Source: Oleispirillum sp965228165
GTDB lineage: Bacteria > Pseudomonadota > Alphaproteobacteria > Rhodospirillales > Rhodospirillaceae
NCBI GenBank assembly: GCA_965228165.1
Contig: CBDDHB010000003.1
Span: 992,001 to 1,056,000 of the forward strand
DNA length: 64,000 bases
Reading direction: 5' to 3'
Under the pieces are notes generated by a model. The model had not been told where the DNA came from and did no database searches. It worked only from the letters and a program-made list of their open reading frames with translations. The position numbers and the translations under genes were made by a program. Positions 26,477-35,410 of this stretch are shown here, in pieces (position 1 is the first letter of the stretch; every line of letters starts with the position of its first letter).

Positions 26477-27342
26477 CCGCCGATCCCATGATCAGCATCG
26501 TCATTCCCTGCTACAACAGCGGCGCGACCCTGCCGCAGACTCTCGACTCATTGCGCGCGCAAAGCCTGCCGCCGCGCGAGATCATCGTCGTCGATGACGG
26601 CTCCACCGATGCCGCCACCGTATCCCTGCTCGATTCGCTTGCCGACGTGCGGCTGCTGCGCCAGCCCAACCGGGGCCTGCCCGCCGCGCGCAACGCCGGA
26701 TTCGCCGCCGCCTCCGGAACCTTCGTGCTGCCGCTCGACGCCGACGACTGGTTGGAGTCGGACGCCCTGGAGAAGCTTCTCGCGGCGCTGCACCGCCACC
26801 CCGAGGCCGCCTTCGCCTTTTCCCACATCCGTCTGGAGGGGGAATGCCGGGGGGTGCTGGAAAAGCACTACAATTTCTTCGAGCAACTGTTCCTCAACCA
26901 GATGCCCTATTGCATCCTGATCCGCCGCGCGACCTGGGCGGCGGCCGGCGGCTACGACGAGACGATGCGGCGCGGCTACGAGGACTGGGAATTCAACATC
27001 CGCCTGGGCGCGCGCGGCGATTTCGGCGTCGTCGTTCCCGAACCCCTGTTCCACTACCGCGTCACCAGCGGCGGCATGCTGCTGTCGAAATCCCGCAACC
27101 TGCACGGCAGCCTGTGGGCCGAGGTGCAGGCGCGCAATCCGGCGACCTATGCCTGGCCGACCCTGTGGACGCTGTGGCGGATCTGGCGGCGGCGGCCCTC
27201 CACCTATCCGCTGTTCCCGTTCTTTCCCTGGCTGCTGCTGCACCGGACGCTGCCCGACGCCGCCTTCCAGGCGATCTTCCGGGTTCTGGTGCGGTTTTCC
27301 CACGGACAGCGGATTACCCAGAGCACCCCGATCCGGCCATGA
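26473..27342 (+). CDS. Glycosyltransferase family 2
   Basis: A 289-residue GT-A transferase. The N-terminus is ISIVIPCYNSGATLPQTL, the nucleotide-binding aspartates are in VVDDGSTD, and the metal site is in LPLDADDWLE. The later acceptor-side motif is GYEDWEFNIRLG, with the ED pair that supplies the base. A hydrophobic C-terminal stretch (about 240-275) may tether it to the membrane. The start is GTG at 26473, overlapping the previous TGA. It is the third transferase in the operon. Confidence 0.9.
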   Translation: MTADPMISIVIPCYNSGATLPQTLDSLRAQSLPPREIIVVDDGSTDAATVSLLDSLADVRLLRQPNRGLPAARNAGFAAASGTFVLPLDADDWLESDALEKLLAALHRHPEAAFAFSHIRLEGECRGVLEKHYNFFEQLFLNQMPYCILIRRATWAAAGGYDETMRRGYEDWEFNIRLGARGDFGVVVPEPLFHYRVTSGGMLLSKSRNLHGSLWAEVQARNPATYAWPTLWTLWRIWRRRPSTYPLFPFFPWLLLHRTLPDAAFQAIFRVLVRFSHGQRITQSTPIRP

Positions 27343-28703
27343 CTCTCTCCTGCTTCAAGGCCTACGACATCCGGGGCGAGGTTCCCACCACCCTGGACGC
27401 GGAAATCGCCCGGCGCATCGGCCGCGCCTTCGCCGAGAAAATCCGCCCCGGCGCCACCGTGGTCGGCCACGACGCCCGCCTGGAAAGCCCGGAACTTTCC
27501 GCCGCCCTGATCGCGGGCCTGACCGAGGGCGGTTCCGATGTCGTCTATATCGGCCTTTGCGCGACGGAAGAGGTCTATTTCCAGACCGCCCGCCGCGAAC
27601 CGGACGGCGTCGGCGGCGGCATCATGGTCACCGCCAGTCACAACCCGAAGGGCCACAACGGCATGAAGCTGGTGCGCCGGGGCGCGCGGCCGATCTCGGG
27701 CGATTCCGGCCTTTTCGCCATCCGCGACCGCGCCGAGGCCCTGGCCGACGCGCCGAGGCCCGCGACGAAACCCGGACGGGCGGTCCGCGACACCGACCGC
27801 TCCGCCTATCTCGACCGCCTGCTGGCTTACGTGGACGCGGATACGCTGTCCCGCCTGACCGTCGTCGCCGACGCGGGCAACGGCTGCGCCGGGCCGATCG
27901 TCGCGGAACTGGCGAAACGCTTGCCCTGCCGCATCGTGCCGGTGCGCTGCACCCCCGACGGCAACTTTCCCGGCGGCATCCCCAACCCGTTGCTGCCCGA
28001 GATGCGCGACAAGACCGCGCGGGCGGTGCGCGATGCCGGGGCCGACCTCGGCATCGCCTGGGACGGCGACGCCGACCGCTGTTTCCTCTACGATGGGGAA
28101 GGCCGCTTCATCGAAGGATACTATCTGGTCGGTCTGCTCGCCGGCGCGATGCTGGACAAGCACCCCGGCGCGAAAATCGTCCACGACCCCCGCCTGGAAT
28201 GGAACACCCTCGCCGAGGTGACGAAGGCGGGCGGCGTTCCGGTGCGCTGCAAGACCGGCCACGCCTTCATCAAGGAGCGGATGCGCGCCGAAGACGCGGT
28301 CTATGGCGGCGAGATGAGCGGCCACCATTATTTCCGCGACTTCGCCTATTGCGACAGCGGCATGATCCCCTGGCTTCTGATCGCCGGACTGATGGGGAAA
28401 AGCGGTCGCAGCCTCGCCGATCTGGTGAACGAACGCATCGCCGCCTTCCCGTGCAGCGGCGAGATCAATTTCACCGCCGACGCCGACGCCGCCACCGCGC
28501 GCATCCTCGCCCGCTATCTGCCGCAAGGACCGAAACGCGACGACACCGATGGGGTATCTCTGGAATTCCCGGACTGGCGCTTCAACCTGCGGCGATCCAA
28601 CACCGAGCCGCTGTTGCGCCTCAACATCGAAAGCCGGGGCGACGCGGATGCGGTCGCCCGCCATCTGGCGGAGATTTCATCCCTGATCGGAGGGGAGCCA
28701 TGA
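27339..28703 (+). CDS. manB: Phosphomannomutase / phosphoglucomutase
   Basis: A 454-residue alpha-D-phosphohexomutase. The four site motifs are present in order: FKAYDIRGEVP at the start, the phosphoserine loop TASHNPKGHNGMK near 102, the metal loop WDGDADRCFLY near 241, the sugar-binding EMSGHHYFRDF near 325, and the phosphate-binding RRSNTEPLLRLN at the end. It converts mannose 6-phosphate to mannose 1-phosphate. With Gmd and Fcl just downstream, this supplies GDP-mannose for GDP-L-fucose. The needed guanylyltransferase (ManC) is not in the window. Confidence 0.93.
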   Translation: MTLSCFKAYDIRGEVPTTLDAEIARRIGRAFAEKIRPGATVVGHDARLESPELSAALIAGLTEGGSDVVYIGLCATEEVYFQTARREPDGVGGGIMVTASHNPKGHNGMKLVRRGARPISGDSGLFAIRDRAEALADAPRPATKPGRAVRDTDRSAYLDRLLAYVDADTLSRLTVVADAGNGCAGPIVAELAKRLPCRIVPVRCTPDGNFPGGIPNPLLPEMRDKTARAVRDAGADLGIAWDGDADRCFLYDGEGRFIEGYYLVGLLAGAMLDKHPGAKIVHDPRLEWNTLAEVTKAGGVPVRCKTGHAFIKERMRAEDAVYGGEMSGHHYFRDFAYCDSGMIPWLLIAGLMGKSGRSLADLVNERIAAFPCSGEINFTADADAATARILARYLPQGPKRDDTDGVSLEFPDWRFNLRRSNTEPLLRLNIESRGDADAVARHLAEISSLIGGEP

Positions 28704-29686
28704 ACCGAGACTATTCCTACGATCTCGCGGGCAAGCGCGTCTGGGTCGCCGGGCACACCGGCATGGCGGGGTCGGCGATCGTCCGCCGCCTCTCCCGCGA
28801 ATCCTGCACCGTGCTCACCGCCGCTCACCGCGATCTCGACCTCACCCGCCAGACCGAGGTGGAGGACTGGCTGGCCGCCCACCGCCCCGACGCGATTTTC
28901 CTTGCCGCCGGGCGGGTCGGCGGTATCCACGCCAACGCGACGATGCCCGCCGAGTTCCTCTACGACAACCTGATGATCGCCGCCAACGTCATCCGCGCGG
29001 CGCACGCGAACGACGTCGACCGCCTGCTGTTCCTGGGTTCGTCGTGCATCTATCCGCGCCAGGCGCCGCAGCCGATCCCGGAATCCGCGCTGCTCACCGG
29101 GCCTCTCGAACCCACCAACGAATGGTACGCCCTGGCCAAGATCGCCGGGATCAAGCTGTGCCAGGCGTTCCGCCGCGAGTTCGGGCGAGATTACATCTCG
29201 GCGATGCCAACCAACCTGTACGGTCCCGGCGACAACTTCCACCCGCTTCACAGCCACGTCCCCGCCGCGCTGCTCAGCCGCTTCCACGAGGCGAAGGAAG
29301 CGAACGCGCCGGAAGTGAAAATCTGGGGCACCGGCGCGCCGCTGCGCGAATTCCTGCACGTCGACGATCTGGCGGACGCATCCGTCTTCCTGATGCGCCG
29401 CTATTCCGAGGACGACACCATCAACGTCGGGTCCGGCGACGAGGTCTCGATCGCCGACTTCGCGCGGCAGGTCGCCGAAGCGGTGGGCTATGCGGGGACG
29501 TTGCGCTTCGACCCCACTCACCCCGACGGCATGCCGCGCAAACTGCTGGATTCCGCGCGTTTGCGGAAAATGGGGTGGCGGCAGAAAATCCCCCTTGGCG
29601 AGGGCTTGCGCGCCTATTACCACTGGTTTTTACAGAATCGGGCGAACCTTCGCGGCCTGAACGTCAACACCGAACGGAAACCTTAA
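28700..29686 (+). CDS. fcl: GDP-L-fucose synthase
   Basis: A 328-residue bifunctional epimerase/reductase. The NADP motif is VWVAGHTGMAGSAIVRR, the catalytic serine is in FLGSSCIYPR, and the YxxxK pair is in NEWYALAKIAG. The conserved PTNLYGPGDNF and HSHVPAALLSRF segments follow. It turns GDP-4-keto-6-deoxy-mannose, the Gmd product, into GDP-L-fucose. Its start overlaps manB by 4 bases, and gmd follows after 1 base. Confidence 0.95.
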   Translation: MNRDYSYDLAGKRVWVAGHTGMAGSAIVRRLSRESCTVLTAAHRDLDLTRQTEVEDWLAAHRPDAIFLAAGRVGGIHANATMPAEFLYDNLMIAANVIRAAHANDVDRLLFLGSSCIYPRQAPQPIPESALLTGPLEPTNEWYALAKIAGIKLCQAFRREFGRDYISAMPTNLYGPGDNFHPLHSHVPAALLSRFHEAKEANAPEVKIWGTGAPLREFLHVDDLADASVFLMRRYSEDDTINVGSGDEVSIADFARQVAEAVGYAGTLRFDPTHPDGMPRKLLDSARLRKMGWRQKIPLGEGLRAYYHWFLQNRANLRGLNVNTERKP

Positions 29687-29687
29687 G

Positions 29688-30749
29688 ATGAAACGCGCGC
29701 TGATCACCGGAGTCACCGGCCAGGACGGGGCCTATCTGTCGGAACTTCTGCTCGCCAAGGGCTACGAAGTGCATGGGGTGAAGCGCCGGTCCTCGTCGTT
29801 CAACACCGGACGCATCGACCACCTGTACCAGGATCCGCACGCGGGCGGGGCGAAATACCGCCTGCACTACGGCGACATGACCGACGCCACCAACCTGATC
29901 CGCCTGGTGCAAGAGGCTCAGCCCGACGAGATCTATAACCTCGCGGCGCAAAGCCACGTCCAGGTCAGCTTCGAAACCGCCGAATACACCGCCAACTCCG
30001 ACGCACTCGGCACGCTGCGTCTGTTGGAGGCGATCCGCATTCTCGGCCTGGAGAAAAAGACCCGCTTCTATCAGGCCTCGACCTCGGAACTCTACGGCAA
30101 GGTGCGGGAAACCCCGCAGCGCGAAACCACGCCGTTTTACCCGCGCAGCCCCTACGCGGCGGCGAAGATCTATGCCTATTGGATCACCGTGAACTACCGC
30201 GAGGCCTATGGCATGCATGCCTCCAACGGCATCCTGTTCAACCACGAAAGCCCGATTCGCGGCGAGACCTTCGTCACCCGCAAGATCACCATGGCGGTCG
30301 CCGCCATCGCTCACGGACAGCAGGATTGCCTGTACCTCGGCAACCTCGACGCCAAGCGCGACTGGGGTCACGCCCGCGACTACGTGGAAGGGATGTGGCG
30401 CATCCTGCAACAGGACGCGCCCGACGACTTCGTCCTCGCCACCGGCGAGACCCACGCGGTGCGGGAATTCGTCGAACGCGCCTTCGCCGAGACCGGCGTC
30501 GCCATCGCCTGGAAAGGCCAGGGGGTGGACGAAATCGGCGTGGACGCCGCTTCCGGCGCGGTGCGGGTGCGCATCGACCCGCGCTATTTCCGCCCGACCG
30601 AGGTGGAGCTTCTGCTCGGCGACCCGACCAAGGCGCGCACCGTCCTGGGCTGGACCCACACCACGCCGTTTCCCGACTTGGTCAAGGAAATGGTCGCCGC
30701 CGACATGGCCCGCGCCGCGAAGCGGGGCAAGGCCCACCACGCGGAGTAG
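29688..30749 (+). CDS. gmd: GDP-mannose 4,6-dehydratase
   Basis: A 353-residue Gmd. Diagnostic segments are ITGVTGQDGAYLSELLL, the RRSSSFNTGRIDHLY loop, IYNLAAQSHVQVSFE, the active-site STSELYGKV, YxxxK in SPYAAAKIYAYW, and FNHESPIRGETFVTRKI. It makes GDP-4-keto-6-deoxy-D-mannose. It is the last gene of the plus-strand operon that begins at 22490 and meets the minus-strand WbpE gene tail to tail, 9 bases apart. The Gmd-like gene at 22490 is a diverged relative. Confidence 0.96.
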   Translation: MKRALITGVTGQDGAYLSELLLAKGYEVHGVKRRSSSFNTGRIDHLYQDPHAGGAKYRLHYGDMTDATNLIRLVQEAQPDEIYNLAAQSHVQVSFETAEYTANSDALGTLRLLEAIRILGLEKKTRFYQASTSELYGKVRETPQRETTPFYPRSPYAAAKIYAYWITVNYREAYGMHASNGILFNHESPIRGETFVTRKITMAVAAIAHGQQDCLYLGNLDAKRDWGHARDYVEGMWRILQQDAPDDFVLATGETHAVREFVERAFAETGVAIAWKGQGVDEIGVDAASGAVRVRIDPRYFRPTEVELLLGDPTKARTVLGWTHTTPFPDLVKEMVAADMARAAKRGKAHHAE

Positions 30750-30758
30750 GCTTCGCGC

Positions 30759-31883
30759 TCAGACCGCCGCCAGAACCGCCGCGATCACCCGATCCTGATC
30801 GGCCTCGCCCAAGTAGGGGTGCATCGGCAGGGAAAGCACCCGCCGCGCCAGCCGTTCCGATACCGGGCAGCCGCCCGGCGCCTGCGGAAAGACGGCATAG
30901 CCGGTCTGGGCGTGCATCGGGATCGGGTAGTAGACCTGGGTCGGCACCCCCACCGCCTTGCACGCCGCCATTACCCTTTCCCGGTCGTCCACCTGGATGG
31001 TGTACTGCGCCCAGGCCGACCGCGCCCCGGCGCGCGACGCGGGGGTTTCCACCCGTCCCTCCAGCGCCGCGTCGTAGCGCTCGGCGATGCGCTGCCGCGC
31101 CTCCAATTCGTCGGGGAAGACCGCCAGCTTTTCCAAAAGCACCGCCGCCTGAAGGGTGTCCAGCCGGGCGTTGAGGCCGACCCGCACGTTGTCGTACTTG
31201 TCCGAACCCTTGCCATGCACGCGGATGGATTTCAGCAGGTCCGCCAGATCGGCGTCGTCGGTCAGGATCGCGCCGCCGTCGCCATAGCAACCCAACGGCT
31301 TCGCCGGGAAAAAGCTGGTGGCGGTGGCATGGCCGAAGGAACCGACCCGCCGGTTTCCCAAGCACCCGCCGAACCCCTGCGCCGCATCGTCGAGAACCAG
31401 CAGATCGTGCTCCGCCGCCACCGCCGCCACCGCCGGATGATCGGCGGGCAGGCCGAACAGATCGACCGGAATCACCACGCGCGGACGCAGGCCCAGGTCC
31501 TTCGCCGCCACCACCGCCGCCGTCAAACCGGCCGCATCGATGTCGAAGGTGCCGGGCAGGACGTCGACGAACACCGGCGTCGCGCCGACCAGAACCGCGC
31601 ATTCGGCGGTGGCGATGAAGGAGAACGACGGCACGAACACCGCGTCGCCGGGACCGACGCCCCAGGCCATCAACACCATCACCAGGGCCTCGGTGCCGTT
31701 GGCGCAGCTCACCACATGGCGCGCCCCGGCGAAGGCGGCGAGTTCCTTTTCGAAGGCCGCGACCTCCGGCCCCATGATGTACTGGCCGTGATCGAGAACG
31801 CGGGCGATCGCCGCCTCGACGCGACCGCCCAGGTGCGCCCGCTGCGCCTGCAAATCGATGAACGGAATCGCGGACTCAGACAT
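30759..31883 (-). CDS. wbpE: DegT-family aminotransferase, WbpE-like
   Basis: A 374-residue PLP enzyme of the DegT/DnrJ/EryC1 family. The PLP lysine is in SFFPAKPLGCYGDGGAI, the cofactor aspartate in VLDDAAQGFGG, and the N-terminus IPFIDLQAQRAHLG is typical of WbpE/WlbC. These enzymes aminate C3 of UDP-3-keto-GlcNAc-uronate to give UDP-GlcNAc(3NH2)A. Its start overlaps the end of the WbpD-like acetyltransferase gene by 8 bases. The matching oxidase (WbpB) and 2-epimerase (WbpI) lie about 24 kb away in the same window. Substrate is inferred from this set. Confidence 0.85.
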   Translation of the reverse strand: MSESAIPFIDLQAQRAHLGGRVEAAIARVLDHGQYIMGPEVAAFEKELAAFAGARHVVSCANGTEALVMVLMAWGVGPGDAVFVPSFSFIATAECAVLVGATPVFVDVLPGTFDIDAAGLTAAVVAAKDLGLRPRVVIPVDLFGLPADHPAVAAVAAEHDLLVLDDAAQGFGGCLGNRRVGSFGHATATSFFPAKPLGCYGDGGAILTDDADLADLLKSIRVHGKGSDKYDNVRVGLNARLDTLQAAVLLEKLAVFPDELEARQRIAERYDAALEGRVETPASRAGARSAWAQYTIQVDDRERVMAACKAVGVPTQVYYPIPMHAQTGYAVFPQAPGGCPVSERLARRVLSLPMHPYLGEADQDRVIAAVLAAV

Positions 31884-32454
31884 CGGTAATTTCCTCCAGA
31901 CGGTCCTCGACGACGCGATAGCGGCGGCCTTCGCGCGGGCAGACCAGGGATTCGTTCAGAATTTCTCCGGCATGGCTGACCCAGCCGATCCGCCGTGCCG
32001 GGACCCCGACCATCAGGGCATGCGGCGGCACGTCGCGGGTGATCACCGCGCCCGCGCCGACGAAGGCGAAGGCCCCCACTGTAACGCCGCAGACCACGGT
32101 GCAGTTCGCCCCCAGGGTCGCGCCGCGACAAATCCGGGTGTCGCGGTATTCGTCCTTCCGCGAAACGTGGGCGCGCGGGTTGTAGACGTTGGTGAAGACC
32201 ATGCTGGGGCCGCAGAAGACATCGTCCTCGATGGTGACGTTGTCGTAGATCGAAACGTTGTTCTGCACCTTCACCCGGTCGCCGACGACCACCCGGTTGC
32301 CGACGAAGACGTTCTGACCGAACGACCCGTCCCTGCCGATGCGCGCCCCGCCGCAGATGCGCACCCAGTGCCAGACGTGGGTTCCGGCGCCGATTTCCGC
32401 CCCCGGATCGACGATCGCGGTGGGATGAACCACCGCCTTCTCCGAAACGCTCAT
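31876..32454 (-). CDS. wbpD: Left-handed beta-helix N-acetyltransferase, WbpD-like
   Basis: A 192-residue hexapeptide-repeat protein (GTHVWHWVRICGGARIG, then VQNNVSIYDNVTIEDDVF and PSMVFTNVYNPRAHV). This is the WbpD/WlbB pattern, which N-acetylates the 3-amino group of UDP-GlcNAc(3NH2)A. The C-terminus (about 165-192) is a short non-helical tail. It overlaps the glycosyltransferase gene upstream by 4 bases and the aminotransferase gene downstream by 8, so the three form a tight operon. Confidence 0.87.
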   Translation of the reverse strand: MSVSEKAVVHPTAIVDPGAEIGAGTHVWHWVRICGGARIGRDGSFGQNVFVGNRVVVGDRVKVQNNVSIYDNVTIEDDVFCGPSMVFTNVYNPRAHVSRKDEYRDTRICRGATLGANCTVVCGVTVGAFAFVGAGAVITRDVPPHALMVGVPARRIGWVSHAGEILNESLVCPREGRRYRVVEDRLEEITDV

Positions 32455-33494
32455 CCTTTGATCCTCCTTGCCGCCGCGAACATCCTGCTGCGCCCCCGGC
32501 TGGCCAGAAAACGCATTCTCAAGCCCAGCGCCGCAACCGCCGACAGCCGCTTACGCTGCGCCGCGTCGGCGCAAACCTCGGCGATAAAATCGGCATAGGC
32601 CGCCGCCATCCCCGCCGCCGAGCGGTCCGGCAGTCGGACGCGGAAGTCCTCCAGGCCCGACGCGGCGGAATCGACCGCCGCCAGCACGTCGTCCGCGCCC
32701 TCGAACAGCACGCCGCCGGTTCCCACCAATTCCGGATTTCCACCGCTGTTCAACGCCACCGGCACCAGACCGCAGGCGATCGCCTCGGCCAGGGAATTGG
32801 AACAGGAATCGTTGCGGCTGGCCATGACGTAGACATCGGCGTCCCGCAAGATCACCGCAACATCGGCGGGATCCTGCGGCGGCAGTTGCCGGATATTGCG
32901 GAAGGCGACCGGGCTGTTGCCGACGAAGGTCATCTCGTAGCGGGAGAAATCCAGGGTTTCGTCGAGGTGGCGGTAGACGCCGAAGCCCTTGTTCCAGTTC
33001 GCCGACCAACTGGCGGCGACAAGACGCACCCGCCCGTCGGCAGAAGCGCCGCGCCCCTCGGCATGGAAAATCCGCCGGTCCGGCGCGTTGAGAATCACCG
33101 TGGACCGGGCCGGAGCGCGCAGTCCCATGCGGAGGAAACCCTCGCGGGTGTATGCGCTCTGGAAGATCACGCCGTCGGCAAGCTTCTCCGCCAGGCCGAT
33201 CACCACGCCGTCGATGCCGCTGTCCTCGCCGCGATACAGGTGTACTGGGCCGTTGATACGATGAATGAAAGGAACTTGGGGTAAGCGGCGCTTGCAGGCG
33301 ATTACCGCCGCCGCGTCGTTGAAACTGTCGAACAGCACCGCATCGGCGACGTCGGGAGTCTCGGCCCATTGCCCACGCGCACGGAAGGCCTCGCGCAAGG
33401 CGACCAGCACCTGATTGCCGCCGCCCCACGGTCCCTCGCGGAAGGGAAACAGGACGTGAATCTTCGGCGAAGCGGACCCTACCAAACCGACCAT
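32451..33494 (-). CDS. Glycosyltransferase, GT4 type
   Basis: A 347-residue GT-B transferase: VLFPFREGPWGGGNQV near the N-terminus (glycine loop), VFIH-type inter-domain strands with FIHRINGPVHLYRGED, and the donor site MASRNDSCSNSLAEAIACG followed by VPVALNSGGNPELVG. The start is ATG 33494, which begins just before the conserved strand and overlaps the SDR gene by 16 bases. The much longer open frame upstream is out-of-frame SDR DNA. Donor unknown. Confidence 0.85.
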   Translation of the reverse strand: MVGLVGSASPKIHVLFPFREGPWGGGNQVLVALREAFRARGQWAETPDVADAVLFDSFNDAAAVIACKRRLPQVPFIHRINGPVHLYRGEDSGIDGVVIGLAEKLADGVIFQSAYTREGFLRMGLRAPARSTVILNAPDRRIFHAEGRGASADGRVRLVAASWSANWNKGFGVYRHLDETLDFSRYEMTFVGNSPVAFRNIRQLPPQDPADVAVILRDADVYVMASRNDSCSNSLAEAIACGLVPVALNSGGNPELVGTGGVLFEGADDVLAAVDSAASGLEDFRVRLPDRSAAGMAAAYADFIAEVCADAAQRKRLSAVAALGLRMRFLASRGRSRMFAAARRIKG

Positions 33495-34276
33495 CCCCCA
33501 TCCACCAGGATGTTCTGGCCGGTGATGTAGGCGCCGGCATCGCTCGCCAGCAGCGCGACGATGCCCTTGAAGTCCTCTTCCGTCGCCATCCGGCCCAACG
33601 GCGCGCGGCCTTCGTAACGGGACAGGAAATCCGGATTCTGGCCGCGCGCCACCCCACCCGGCGACACCGCGTTGACCCGCACAGCGGGGGCGAGAGTGGT
33701 CGCCAGCCAGCGGCTCAACTGGATCAGGCCGCCCTTGCTGGCCGCATAGGCGGCGGGATTGCCCATCGCCGTGCCCTCGTAGAGCCGCCAGTCGGGACCG
33801 ACGACGCCATAGATCGAACCGACGTTGACGATGCTGCCGTGGCCGGAAGCGGCAAGCGCCGGAGCGGCGGCCTGGCAGAGAACGAAGGCGGCGGTGAGGT
33901 TGACCTCGAGCGCGCGCCGCCAGGTCTCGGTGGATTGCTCGGAGAACGGCGTCGCCCAACCCTGCAACGAACTGGAGCCGACGAAGGCGGCGTTGTTGAC
34001 CAGAATATCGAGCCGCCCGAACCTTTCGACGACATCTCCGACCGACCGTCGCGTCGCCGCCTCGTCCTCCAGATCGACGGCGACCGGCTCCACACGAACG
34101 CCGAAACGCTCGGCCAAACCGGCACACAGGTCATGGGGAACCGCGCGATCGAGCACCGCCAGCGCGCAGCCCTGTTCCGCCAGCGCCTCGCAGATCGCCT
34201 GCCCGATGTGGCCCGCCCCGCCGGTCACCAGCGCGACGCGGCCGGACAAGTCCAGCAGTTCCGAAACCTTGCGCAT
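33479..34276 (-). CDS. Short-chain dehydrogenase, PtmA-like
   Basis: A 265-residue classical SDR. The NAD motif is ALVTGGAGHIGQAICEAL, NNAAFVG supplies the NNAG-like motif, the catalytic residues are in VNVGSIYGVVGPDW and YAASKGGLIQLS, and the C-terminus is ITGQNILVDGGWSVW. The same subgroup includes PtmA of Campylobacter flagellin-glycan loci, which travels with legionaminic acid genes. Those genes lie divergently just downstream here. Its reaction is not well defined. A general keto-sugar reductase is an alternative. Confidence 0.75.
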   Translation of the reverse strand: MRKVSELLDLSGRVALVTGGAGHIGQAICEALAEQGCALAVLDRAVPHDLCAGLAERFGVRVEPVAVDLEDEAATRRSVGDVVERFGRLDILVNNAAFVGSSSLQGWATPFSEQSTETWRRALEVNLTAAFVLCQAAAPALAASGHGSIVNVGSIYGVVGPDWRLYEGTAMGNPAAYAASKGGLIQLSRWLATTLAPAVRVNAVSPGGVARGQNPDFLSRYEGRAPLGRMATEEDFKGIVALLASDAGAYITGQNILVDGGWSVW

Positions 34277-34484
34277 CCCCTTAGCCTTTCCCTACCCATG
34301 GCGGCCCGCCCTTTTCCCGAAGGTGGCGGACCTAAGGGCGGTACGATAGCCCAGCGCCCAGCGCCGGTGAAGTTCGTTGTGCCGCGAATTTTTTCGTTAT
34401 AGAAGTGGTCCGTCGAACACATGGGCCTCCCCCTCTCTCGGCTGATTTGCTGGGACGTTTGCAGCACAACTCAGGATCAAATCA
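34277..34484. promoter_or_regulatory. Divergent promoter region of the two glycan operons
   Basis: This 208-base gap separates the minus-strand PtmA-like gene from the plus-strand methyltransferase and leg genes. It contains an A/T-rich patch near 34380-34402 that could serve as a promoter for either direction, though no strict -35/-10 spacing was confirmed. No small gene is supported. Confidence 0.4.
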
Positions 34485-35264
34485 ATGGGTATTTTGAGTA
34501 CCGTGTATCATCTGCTTCCCAACGGCATCCGAGATATCGCCAAGTCCGCCTATCGGAACTTCGTACCTGCGGCGGAAGAGCCTCTGATGTACAGGACGCA
34601 TCTATTCCAGGAACTTCTGAACCTCTCCGGCGAGGATTCCTTCGCGGATAAGCGCATTCTCGAAATCGGCCCGCGCGACGGCCTGGACAGCCTACGCCTG
34701 AGCAGTCTCAAGCCGGAAGAACTGGTGATGATCGATCTGCCGGAAAAGCAGTCGGTCACGGCCTCGTGGCTACCGGAGATCGCCTGCCCCCATCGCTACA
34801 TCGAAGCGAATTTCATGTACATGCCGGAAGCTGAAATCAAGAGCCTCGGCAGTTTCGATCTGATCTGGTGCACCGGCGTTCTCTATCACAACGCCGAGCA
34901 GATGCGCTTCCTGCGCAAACTATTCAAGCTGTTGCGGGGTGGTGGTTATCTGGTACTCGAAAGCGCCACTCTGCGGTCCCCCTGGTGGCTGCGCAAAGGA
35001 AACTACGTTCAGATTCATTACCCGAACACCTACCGTAACACCGGAACCATCACACATTTCCCCACCGCTCTCGCCATCAAATCCTGGCTGCGTATGGTTG
35101 GATTCGAAGATTTGCACGATTCGGATTGTTTTAATCATGAAGATAAGGGCATTCGGCACCAGCGCATGGCCTGTATCGCAAAAAAAATCAGCGAATCCGA
35201 CGGGGACGTGTACTACGGAAAATCCGGGCTCAATCCGAAGTACCTCTTCGGAGATAGCATTTGA
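34485..35264 (+). CDS. SAM-dependent methyltransferase
   Basis: A 259-residue class I methyltransferase. The SAM motif is RILEIGPRDGLDSLRL near residue 62, followed by LVMIDLPEKQ, and then FDLIWCTGVLYHN at motif IV. A C-terminal region (HQRMACIAKK, then GKSGLNPKYLFGD) is unusual. The DNA is less GC-rich than its neighbours and the codon use looks different, suggesting a separate origin. It precedes LegB by about 150 bases, with a possible hairpin terminator between, so it may be its own unit. Substrate unknown, though a sugar hydroxyl is likely. Confidence 0.82.
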   Translation: MGILSTVYHLLPNGIRDIAKSAYRNFVPAAEEPLMYRTHLFQELLNLSGEDSFADKRILEIGPRDGLDSLRLSSLKPEELVMIDLPEKQSVTASWLPEIACPHRYIEANFMYMPEAEIKSLGSFDLIWCTGVLYHNAEQMRFLRKLFKLLRGGGYLVLESATLRSPWWLRKGNYVQIHYPNTYRNTGTITHFPTALAIKSWLRMVGFEDLHDSDCFNHEDKGIRHQRMACIAKKISESDGDVYYGKSGLNPKYLFGDSI

Positions 35265-35301
35265 CTTTCGCCCATCTGGCCGAAGTCAGTCATAATGGGG
35301 T

Positions 35302-35327
35302 CAAGGCATAACGGCCTTGCCTTTTGC
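35302..35327 (+). terminator. Possible rho-independent terminator
   Basis: caaggc (35302-35307) pairs with gccttg (35314-35319) across a 6-base loop, followed by ccttttgc. The stem is short and the T-run weak, so this is only a candidate terminator for the methyltransferase gene. Confidence 0.35.
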
Positions 35328-35410
35328 ATGGCGGCAAATTTAGATATCTCCGAGGCGGCCACCGGCGCGATTCTCCGGTCCGACGCAACGAACATCGGGG
35401 GCGAACGAAC

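Noticed and set aside
27149..28699. Arg-rich frame running through ManB ahead of Fcl
   Set aside because: Only the part from ATG 28700 onward matches a family; the upstream part is ManB in the wrong frame.
35302..35327. Strong terminator upstream of legB
   Set aside because: The stem is only 6 bp and the T-run is broken, so it is kept only as a low-confidence candidate.
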